Below, one piece after another: positions 17,562 to 24,530 of a stretch of DNA of 45,466 nt. The stretch lies in assembly GCA_004562915.1 (NCBI GenBank), contig SFQZ01000045.1, positions 1-45,466 on the forward strand. Direction: 5' to 3'. Position numbers and translations under genes: made by a program. This DNA comes from a bacterium (lineage in GTDB: Bacteria; Bacillota_A; Clostridia; Lachnospirales; Lachnospiraceae). Numbering within the stretch: position 1 is the first letter of the stretch; every line of letters starts with the position of its first letter. The notes below the pieces were generated by a model that was given only the letters and a program-made list of their open reading frames with translations, did not search any database and had not been told where the DNA came from.

Positions 17562-17623
17562 GCCTTGTCTCATATTATACTTTCAAGTTGTGTCATAATT
17601 GTAACATTTTCATATAGGTATCC

Positions 17624-17652
17624 TTGCATTTTCGATTCTGTCACGATATACT
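17624..17652 (+). promoter_or_regulatory. Probable promoter of the plus-strand PHP gene
   Basis: TTGCAT (17624-17629), a 17-base spacer and TATACT (17647-17652). The start point would be about 35 bases before ATG 17694. The ribosome site is GAAAGGA at 17678-17684. Confidence 0.5.
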
Positions 17653-17693
17653 GTTTACACATTTTATATTGTTTTGTATAGAAAGGAATACTC

Positions 17694-18526
17694 ATGAAAG
17701 AACAATACATTGATCTTCACGTTCACTCTACCAGCTCGGATGGTACTTTCACTCCCTCCGAGCTGGTAACACTTGGATTAAAAAAAAGGCTGAGAGCATT
17801 TGCACTGACAGACCATGACACAACAGCCGGTATAGGAGAAGCACAGGAAGCTGCCCGGGGCACAGATCTGACTGTGATTCCGGGTATTGAACTTTCTACC
17901 TCCTGGAAAAACCGGGATATTCATATTCTTGGGTTAAATATAGAACCGGAAAACGTTTATTTTCAGGATAATCTGAGGGATTTTCAGCTTGAAAGAGAAA
18001 AACGTAACCATAAAATCATACAGAAAATGCAGGATCAGGGACTTTCCATCTCCTATGAAGAAATGCTGAAGCTTTTTCCTGACAGTGTCTGGACCAGGGC
18101 ACATTTTGCCCGTTTTCTTGTGGAAACCCATCAGGTACACACGATTCCGGAAGCATTCAACCGTTTTCTGGGAGATCATGCTCCCTGCTTCGTCCACGGG
18201 AAAAGGTCACGCCTTTTCAGGCTGTGAAGCTAATCCACCGTGGCGGAGGCAAGGCAGTTCTTGCTCATCCCCTTTTGTATCATCTGACGCGTGAACAACT
18301 GGACGAACTGACTTCTCTCCTTGTAAAAAGTGGTCTTGATGGAATTGAAGCAATCTATTCATCCAATAAAGGTATGGATGAAACAAATATGCGCTGTCTG
18401 GCCCGTAAATACAATCTTTTTATCACAGGCGGATCGGATTTTCATGGTTCCAACAAACCATCTATTGATATGGGATGTGGTAAAGGCAATCTGAAAGTTC
18501 CATCCTCTCTGCTGGAAAACCTGTAA
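17694..18526 (+). pseudogene. PHP-domain phosphoesterase (RNase AM/YciV-like) with a single-base frameshift
   Basis: The first 177 codons (17694-18227) give a typical PHP N-terminus (DLHVHSTSSDGT, LTDHDT, PGIELST) up to DHAPCFV, then run out of frame into a stop at 18225-18227. The continuation, VKLIHRGGGKAVLAHPL through GGSDFHGSNKP, lies in another frame to 18526. Restoring one C in the CC pair at 18194-18195 gives CFVPREKVTPFQAVKLIHRG, exactly the expected family text, and a 277-residue protein. So one base is missing. Relatives are 5'-3' exonucleases trimming rRNA or hydrolysing 3',5'-bisphosphates. The rest of the gene is well conserved, so the lesion is recent or a sequencing error. Confidence 0.85.
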
Positions 18527-18562
18527 ATCCTCTGTCACTTGCGCAGAGGATTTATATTTTTC
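18525..18562. terminator. Terminator between convergent PHP and ABC permease genes
   Basis: AAATCCTCTG and CAGAGGATTT are perfect 10-base complements with a 9-base loop. On the plus strand the stem is followed by ATATTTTT. It begins in the PHP stop codon and covers the end of the permease gene, and may serve both directions. Confidence 0.8.
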
Positions 18563-19410
18563 CCGGCTGCGTACAAAAGTACTGCAGACAATACGATCTG
18601 AACCATGATAGAAATAAGCAGCATATGCCTTACAACCATACTACCGGAATACTCACCAAAGTAGTTGCAGATTTCCAACAGTTCATTGCCGCTTCCTACC
18701 TGATGACTCAGTAGACCGAAATAACTAAAAAGAGGATTCAATAGCAATAGAAAAATCCATCTTCCCATATTTACACTGTTATAATTTCCCATCTGCTGTG
18801 CCCGCGCCTCAAGAAAATGATGACCAGCCATCAGGATTGCCACTGTTCCCAGAATCAGCATCATAACGATCACATAGGAAACAATTGTTGCCACTGTTGA
18901 CTTTCTGATCATAGCGGAACAAAAAATCCCAATACTTCCGATAAAGATTCCTGAGATAACAAGAATAACCACCAAAGCCAGAAGATCAACTACCGAAACA
19001 CCTCCAAAAATAAGTATCAGAGATACTGCCGGAAGTGTCGAAAAAGCAATCAGAAAAATCATACTCAAAGATGATTCCAGCTTACCCAGCACGATTTTCC
19101 ATGGACTGAGATGGGTCGTAAGAAGAATATCCAGTGTCTTCCTTTCCCGTTCAATTGCGATAGAACCTCCGGCAATTCCCGGTACCAGAAGATAGATCAT
19201 AAAAAATAGAGTATATGCTATGAGCATATAACATTTTACCGGATACCGATACTGTCCGGATGAAAGATAACCACCTGGGCTGGCTGTTCCAAAATAAGCT
19301 GCAACTGATATTATAGTAAGCAAAAGATTAATCCCAAAGACAACCCATGAACTTTTCATGGATCTCATATTTCTCTTCATATCATTTTCAAGAACAGGAT
19401 TCATTCTCAT
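18535..19410 (-). CDS. ABC-2 type transporter permease
   Basis: A 291-residue membrane subunit with six hydrophobic segments: about 24-42, 65-88 and 112-134, then a cluster at 140-200, one near 215-235 and a last one at 262-282. The stretch GGSIAIERERKTLDILLTT after the second segment is typical of ABC-2 export permeases. It would form the channel with the ATPase encoded immediately upstream, overlapping by 23 bases, and with the 718-residue protein. ATG 19410 is preceded by GGAGGAG. Substrate unknown; neighbours suggest export linked to cell-envelope sensing. Confidence 0.9.
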   Translation of the reverse strand: MRMNPVLENDMKRNMRSMKSSWVVFGINLLLTIISVAAYFGTASPGGYLSSGQYRYPVKCYMLIAYTLFFMIYLLVPGIAGGSIAIERERKTLDILLTTHLSPWKIVLGKLESSLSMIFLIAFSTLPAVSLILIFGGVSVVDLLALVVILVISGIFIGSIGIFCSAMIRKSTVATIVSYVIVMMLILGTVAILMAGHHFLEARAQQMGNYNSVNMGRWIFLLLLNPLFSYFGLLSHQVGSGNELLEICNYFGEYSGSMVVRHMLLISIMVQIVLSAVLLYAAGKNINPLRK

Positions 19411-20371
19411 CTTTTTTCTCCTCCCGCCTGTCCGTCTTCCCTGATTTTACTGACTCAGGATCGATCAGATGGAAAAACACGGATTCCAGACTGTTATGCT
19501 CCCGCGTAAATGATGAAATCATAATTCCCGCATCAATCAATTCTTTCACCAGAAAAGCTTCTTCTTCCCGGCTGCCTGAAAAGAGTATGGAAATTTTGTT
19601 TCTATCAATAGAAATCCTTTTTACCAGGGGATGCCGTTTCAACAGTTCCAATGCCTGTCCCATATTCTGAAAAACTGTAATGATAATCGGATTGGAGCTG
19701 TCAATAGAATACATAATCTCTTCCATTTCTCCCTGAAGAATCATTTTCCCCTGATTGATAATCCCCACATTCGTACACATATCTGCCAATTCTGACAGGA
19801 TATGGGAACTGATCAATACTGTGTATCCATCTCTGCAAAGATTTCTCAATACATTTTTAAATACTTTTCTGGCTCCCGGATCCAAGCCGGATGCCGGTTC
19901 ATCCATGACCAGCAGCTGCGGACGATGAATCAGAGCTCTTGCCAGACACAACCTCTGCTGCATTCCTCTTGAAAGCTCATCTACCAAACGATCTTCCAGC
20001 TTGTAAAGCTCTACCTGTTCCAGGACTTCATTGGCTCTGCGGGTACTTTCTTTCCCATAAATCCCATACGCAGAGGCATAAAATTCCAGATATTCCATAA
20101 CCGTCAGATTATCATAAACTCCAAAAAAATCCGGTATATAACCAATCTTGCTTTTTAGAATCTTGATATCTTTATTTACCGGTATTCCGTCAATCCAGAC
20201 ATCCCCTCTGGTCTGTCTTAATAGACCGGAAACAATCCGGATCGTTGTAGTCTTTCCGGCTCCATTGGGTCCTACAAATCCGTAAAGCTCTCCTTTATGA
20301 ATCTCCATATTCAGACCATCCAAAGCCAGCACCGAATCATATTTTTTATAAAGATTTTCAATTCGAAGCAT
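19388..20371 (-). CDS. ABC transporter ATP-binding protein
   Basis: A 327-residue nucleotide-binding subunit. Walker A GPNGAGKTT is at about 34-42, the signature is LSRGMQQRL, Walker B with D-loop is LLVMDEPASGLDPG, and the switch histidine follows in ISSHIL. About 100 residues beyond the ATPase core form a C-terminal accessory domain, as in bacitracin or lantibiotic-type exporters. ATG 20371 lies inside the end of the preceding gene (14-base overlap) with AAAGGTGG upstream. It energises the adjacent permease. Confidence 0.95.
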   Translation of the reverse strand: MLRIENLYKKYDSVLALDGLNMEIHKGELYGFVGPNGAGKTTTIRIVSGLLRQTRGDVWIDGIPVNKDIKILKSKIGYIPDFFGVYDNLTVMEYLEFYASAYGIYGKESTRRANEVLEQVELYKLEDRLVDELSRGMQQRLCLARALIHRPQLLVMDEPASGLDPGARKVFKNVLRNLCRDGYTVLISSHILSELADMCTNVGIINQGKMILQGEMEEIMYSIDSSNPIIITVFQNMGQALELLKRHPLVKRISIDRNKISILFSGSREEEAFLVKELIDAGIMISSFTREHNSLESVFFHLIDPESVKSGKTDRREEKKDENESCS

Positions 20372-22514
20372 CACTTTCCACCTTTCCCGCCGCCGTCAGA
20401 CAGGGCAGCATACAGGAACGATTCACCGTATTGATGGTATCATCCAATAAATATCTTACTCTTATGGTTCCGTTTTCTGACAAAAAATGATTCAGTCTCT
20501 CGCCCTCCAATGTTGTCTCCCAATTCTGTATTTCCTCAAATGTATCTGTTTCCCAACAATAAAGAGCAACTTTACCTATAAACGGGAAATAATACTTATC
20601 ATCATCATAATCTGCATGAGAAAATGAAATAACTTTCAACTCTGTAATCTGATCCGTCCTGTAATCCACCGTTGCTTCTTTTCCGTTGATCAGATTTGTC
20701 TCTGAACTAAATTCTCCATTTCTGGAAAATCCATATGCCTCCATATTGGGACACCAGAGATAACCATCGCTGTTCCAATCCACATCTACAGCCATCTGAA
20801 AAAGTGTGGAACCATAAATCTTATATCCGGAATCGCCTTCAAAACTCAAATCTGGATTTGTTACTATTCCTATTAGATAAATCTGATCCGGATCCCTGTC
20901 TCTGAGAGCAGACCAAACCTGTGATGAAAGATTTGTTATTTCATAATCCGGATACTGAAATTCATGAAAATCCATAAGATCTTTTATCAGCAGCTCAATT
21001 CCACCATTTCCGCAGGAATACAAAGTACTTTCCGTTATCGTTTTTTCTTTTCCTGATTCCAGATCACCGAGAACCGCAGCTCGATTTTGCATCACCAGAA
21101 TGGCTTTACAGATATTATATCCGGTCGAATTTTTCCAGCTGCCGGACACTTGTTTTCCATCCCCCTGCAAAGAAAGCTGCATCTGTTTCGTTCCGGTTTC
21201 TCTGTTTTTTTCTAACTTAAAGCAATTTTGCACAAACGATGCCATATTGTCCATGGTTATTCGGTTGTTTTTTTCTCCCATCTGTATGACAATACTTTCT
21301 GAAGTGTCCATGCGATATTCTTTCATACTATCGGAACCTATGTTCAGTGGCAAAAGGCGGTATTCATTGTCCAGATATAAATGATACGCAGAATTATAGG
21401 GTGCCTGTATTCCAATCTGTAAAGTCTCGCTCCACACTTCATTTTGTTGTTCATAGAGTCCGTTATAGCTGATAATCGGTGCATAAAGATTGGTACTCTT
21501 TCCCATAATACTGATGATTCCCATAAAAGCAACAGACAATATACATATATACGACCAGAGATATTTTCTTTTATTTCTTTTTCGCAGAAGAAGATAAACT
21601 CCCGGACCTACTGCCACAGCGTAAATACAAAGGATAATCAGATATTTCCCCATAGAAGGCTTTACCCTGACAGGAACCTGGCTTACTCCTCCATCGTCAC
21701 CGAAGGAATAAGATATCATCTGATCCAGATGTTTCTGAAAATCGGAACTTCTTTCTCCGTTCAGGAAACCACAAAACAATTCATACAGGTCTTCTCCGTT
21801 CCTTTCAATATAAAATCCACCGTTTTCTTTCCATCTGTTCAGAGCGATCTGCTGTTCTATAGAAAATTCCGTTCCAAGATCTACAATCAATACATCCAGC
21901 TGGCTGAACGCATCCGGATTGGGATAAATATCCTCTGCCTGTAACGGAATTGTTTTCACAAAAGACTCAAGACCATATCCATTATCTGCCTGAATCTGCA
22001 TTCCATCCAATGACTCCATACCATTTAGGTCGGTGGATACGATTCCTACCAGAATCCGTGAACTGTTTTCTGAGAATCCACAGGTAAGACGATTCTCACA
22101 AAGAATCGTATTGTCGGATTTTACTCTTACTTCCAGATATCCTTCGAATGCAGGAAGTTCCAGATAAAATGTCTCTTTCCTTTTTTCCCCTTTTTCCAGC
22201 ACTATTTCTTTTTGATAGCGGTATACACGGTTGTTATTGTTCCCCCATTCACTGACTCCCATCCATAAACTGTTGGTGATTCCCATGTTATCACCTATGA
22301 TCGGAACGGATATTTCCAGACTTCCACGAAAAGCATCTCCGGTATTCTCTAAATCGATATTTAGGGGAAAGCAGGAACCGGATTTTGCATTATTCTGAAA
22401 ACCATAATTCAGATTCATGTTCACCGTATCCTCTGCCCTGACAGATACAGGAAGAAGAAATAACAGTATACAAAGGAAAATTCCATGTATACTTACGATT
22501 CTTTTTATATTCAT
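20358..22514 (-). CDS. Large membrane protein of the ABC locus, function unknown
   Basis: 718 residues; I do not recognise a named family. A signal peptide (about 1-27) leads to an extracytoplasmic beta-rich region of about 260 residues (40-285) that includes QLDVLIVDLGTEF, reminiscent of a degenerate alpha/beta domain. Two transmembrane helices follow (about 290-310 and 319-338), and a second extracytoplasmic region of 380 residues ends the protein. ATG 22514 follows a perfect AGGAGGAG. It is encoded between the sensor kinase (13 bases away) and the ATPase (overlap). By position it may be an accessory envelope subunit of the exporter, similar in layout to auxiliary proteins of gliding-type or antimicrobial-peptide ABC systems. 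This is inference. Confidence 0.8.
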   Translation of the reverse strand: MNIKRIVSIHGIFLCILLFLLPVSVRAEDTVNMNLNYGFQNNAKSGSCFPLNIDLENTGDAFRGSLEISVPIIGDNMGITNSLWMGVSEWGNNNNRVYRYQKEIVLEKGEKRKETFYLELPAFEGYLEVRVKSDNTILCENRLTCGFSENSSRILVGIVSTDLNGMESLDGMQIQADNGYGLESFVKTIPLQAEDIYPNPDAFSQLDVLIVDLGTEFSIEQQIALNRWKENGGFYIERNGEDLYELFCGFLNGERSSDFQKHLDQMISYSFGDDGGVSQVPVRVKPSMGKYLIILCIYAVAVGPGVYLLLRKRNKRKYLWSYICILSVAFMGIISIMGKSTNLYAPIISYNGLYEQQNEVWSETLQIGIQAPYNSAYHLYLDNEYRLLPLNIGSDSMKEYRMDTSESIVIQMGEKNNRITMDNMASFVQNCFKLEKNRETGTKQMQLSLQGDGKQVSGSWKNSTGYNICKAILVMQNRAAVLGDLESGKEKTITESTLYSCGNGGIELLIKDLMDFHEFQYPDYEITNLSSQVWSALRDRDPDQIYLIGIVTNPDLSFEGDSGYKIYGSTLFQMAVDVDWNSDGYLWCPNMEAYGFSRNGEFSSETNLINGKEATVDYRTDQITELKVISFSHADYDDDKYYFPFIGKVALYCWETDTFEEIQNWETTLEGERLNHFLSENGTIRVRYLLDDTINTVNRSCMLPCLTAAGKVESDASN

Positions 22515-22527
22515 CGATTAACTCCTC

Positions 22528-23646
22528 CTACTTTTTTTCAGATACATCTGTGGACACAAGATCTTCATGTAAAAATGCAAGCGGCAGAACAACTTCAAAT
22601 ACAGTTCCCTGTAAATCACTTTTTACAGATATCGTTCCGTGATGAAGCTGAACGATCTGTTCCACAATGGCAAGTCCCAAACCGGTACCTCCGGTATCCT
22701 GAGACCGGGAATGTTCAACACGATAAAACTTCCGAAACAGCTTTCCGAGCTCCTGTTCCGGAATCACATATCCATAATTGATTACTTTTATCACTGCGGA
22801 TTCTTTTTTCTTTTCCAGTTCCACACGGATTAATTTCCCATCTTTTCCGTATTTTACAGCATTATTCAAAAGATTTTCACAAAGGCGAGCAAGAAGATTT
22901 CCATCTCCTTCCATCATAATTCTTTCTTCCCGGCATAAAAACTCATTTTCCAAACCATATTTTTCAAAGCTCGGATAACATTCATCCAGAAGCTGTTCCA
23001 AAAGCTGCCGGATATCAAGGATACCCACATGCAGGCTCATTTCCCTGTGTTCCAGCTTTACAAAGCCAAAAAGTTCATTTGTAAGCTGTTCCAGATGCTG
23101 CGCTTTCCGATAAGCAATATCCAGGTATTTCCGACGTGTCCTTTCATCCAGGTCAGGCTGTTCTCTCACCCATCCCAGATATCCTATGATTGATGTAAGT
23201 GGAGTACGCAGATCATGTGCCACACTGGAAATCAGATCATTCTTGGTATGCTCTGCCACCCTCTCTCTTTCCATGATCTCCTTGATGTTTTCCTGCATCC
23301 GATTCAGGTAAGATGCCATCTCACCGAATTCATCCAGAGATCTGACCGGGATCTCCGTATCAAAATTGCCCTGTGCAATATCTTTTATTCCATTTGCAAT
23401 GATCCGAATATACTTCATATAATCATGGATCAGATAATAAAAACACAATACGAACACAAGGATTCCCATTAAAAGAAGGATCCAGCCACGAACAGCCGGA
23501 TTTAATCCATCCGGTCCTATCATGGAACTGCGGTAACCCATAAACCACAGAGAAGTCAGTGTCTCCACCACCACTGTGACAATCACACTGATAAAGATAT
23601 AAAATGCAAGCCTTTCTTCAAAACTTTTTATGAATTTAGTTTTCAA
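22528..23646 (-). CDS. Sensor histidine kinase (VanS-like)
   Basis: A 372-residue kinase with two N-terminal transmembrane helices (about 14-34 and 53-73), only a short loop outside the cell, HAMP (75-130), HisKA with H144 in VAHDLRTPLTS, and HATPase with NLLNNAVKYG and GGTGLGLAIV. The short external loop suggests sensing within the membrane or through the partner transporter. The start appears to be TTG at 23646, overlapping the regulator gene by 11 bases, with AGGA 8 bases upstream; the next Met (residue 36) would remove the first membrane helix. The kinase is intact although its cognate regulator is broken. Confidence 0.92.
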   Translation of the reverse strand: MKTKFIKSFEERLAFYIFISVIVTVVVETLTSLWFMGYRSSMIGPDGLNPAVRGWILLLMGILVFVLCFYYLIHDYMKYIRIIANGIKDIAQGNFDTEIPVRSLDEFGEMASYLNRMQENIKEIMERERVAEHTKNDLISSVAHDLRTPLTSIIGYLGWVREQPDLDERTRRKYLDIAYRKAQHLEQLTNELFGFVKLEHREMSLHVGILDIRQLLEQLLDECYPSFEKYGLENEFLCREERIMMEGDGNLLARLCENLLNNAVKYGKDGKLIRVELEKKKESAVIKVINYGYVIPEQELGKLFRKFYRVEHSRSQDTGGTGLGLAIVEQIVQLHHGTISVKSDLQGTVFEVVLPLAFLHEDLVSTDVSEKK

Positions 23647-24246
23647 TTTTATATCCTACCCCCCAGACCGTTGTTATAATCTTGTCCTCTCTGGTATCAT
23701 CTTTCAGTTTACCTCTCAGACGTCTGATATGCACCATCACGGTATTATTTGCCTCATATACTCGTTCATGCCAAACCTGTTCAAATATTTCATCTGTACT
23801 GAATACCCTTCCCGGATGCGAAGCCAGTAAATACAGAATATCAAACTCAATCGGTGTCAGCTTAATACTTTCCTCATCCACAAAAACCTGATGAGTCTCT
23901 TTATTGATCCGCATATTGCGAAGCACGATCATACTGGATTCCTCTTTCTTTTCCTGGGCAGGATTTAATTCCCGATATCTGCGGAGCTGTGATTTTACTC
24001 TTGCCATCAGCTCCAGCGGATTAAACGGTTTTGTCACATAATCATCTGCACCTGTTGTCAGTCCCACAATTTTATCCAGTTCCTGCGTCTTCGCACTCAC
24101 CATAATAATCGGAACATTATTTGTCTCCCTGATTCTTCCGCATCATATGCTTTTTTTACACAAAATCCGTCACTGATTAAATATAATTCTAAAAGATCCG
24201 CAATCTCTTTTTCGTCATCTACAACCAAAATATTCGTCTCGTTCAT
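23636..24246 (-). pseudogene. VanR-like response regulator with an internal deletion in the receiver domain
   Basis: ATG 24246 follows AGGGAGG and starts a clear receiver (NILVVDDEKEIADLL, up to KKAYDAEE). The frame then jumps to IRETNNVPIIMVSAK, normally about 50 residues further along, and the original frame stops after 47 codons. The rest, MVSAKTQELDKIVG to the winged-helix end (23636-24103), is intact and well conserved. The distance from the acidic pocket (residue 11) to the conserved Lys is 42 residues in place of about 94, so roughly 150 bases (3n+1) are gone, among them the phosphoacceptor Asp codon. The C-terminal DNA-binding domain could still be made only by internal initiation. 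The kinase gene overlaps its end. Confidence 0.88.
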
Positions 24247-24290
24247 CTGTAACCTCCCTATTAACGTTCCCCTATAATCATTTGCTGTAA

Positions 24291-24305
24291 CTACAAAGAT
24301 TGTAG
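24291..24305. promoter_or_regulatory. Perfect dyad upstream of the broken regulator, possible operator
   Basis: CTACAA-AGA-TTGTAG is a perfect 6-3-6 inverted repeat, 45-59 bases upstream of ATG 24246. Its position fits a regulator-binding or promoter-overlapping operator of the two-component operon. No convincing -35/-10 pair was found. Confidence 0.35.
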
Positions 24306-24378
24306 CACGGTCATCTGCAAAAGTCTTTAAAAAAAGCTTACAAAAACGTGCAGATATTCGAGTAGTGTGTTTTTGAAG

Positions 24379-24512
24379 CAGGTCGTTCCCCTTCAGCTAA
24401 GCGCTAAATATGAGCAAGCAGCCATTTTTCTGTGAAAAATGGCTGCTTGCTCATATTTTCATCGATTTTGAGAGTGTAAAGCACGAAGAAATCGATGTCA
24501 GGCTCATTTGTC
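24379..24512 (-). repeat. Structured repeat element, copy 2
   Basis: Box A (24379-24407) matches 10134-10162 in 28 of 29 bases and box B (24498-24512) matches 10221-10235 in 14 of 15, in the same orientation and order. The filler is unrelated to copy 1: a perfect 25-base palindrome (24406-24458) and a 9-base stem CATCGATTT/AAATCGATG (24460-24468 and 24489-24497). Conserved ends with variable but always self-complementary filler point to a folded RNA or a mobile element end structure. It fills the gap between the ppk stop and the regulator promoter, and no protein gene is supported there. Unlike copy 1 it has no long outer arms. Confidence 0.75.
24406..24458. repeat. Perfect 25-base inverted repeat with 3-base loop
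   Basis: Arms 24406-24430 and 24434-24458 are exactly complementary (AAATATGAGCAAGCAGCCAT... on each side) around TGT. It is 72 bases after the ppk stop. On the plus strand the stem runs into TTTTC, on the minus strand into TTTAGC, so it could block transcription either way. Such a long perfect stem is rare by chance and would also be a good RNase III substrate. Confidence 0.9.
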
Positions 24513-24530
24513 GACTTTATCACTTTATTA

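Noticed and set aside
17656..17679. TTTACA/TATAGA promoter directly before the plus-strand PHP gene
   Set aside because: The -10 would overlap the ribosome site, leaving almost no leader; the TTGCAT/TATACT pair further upstream is more plausible.
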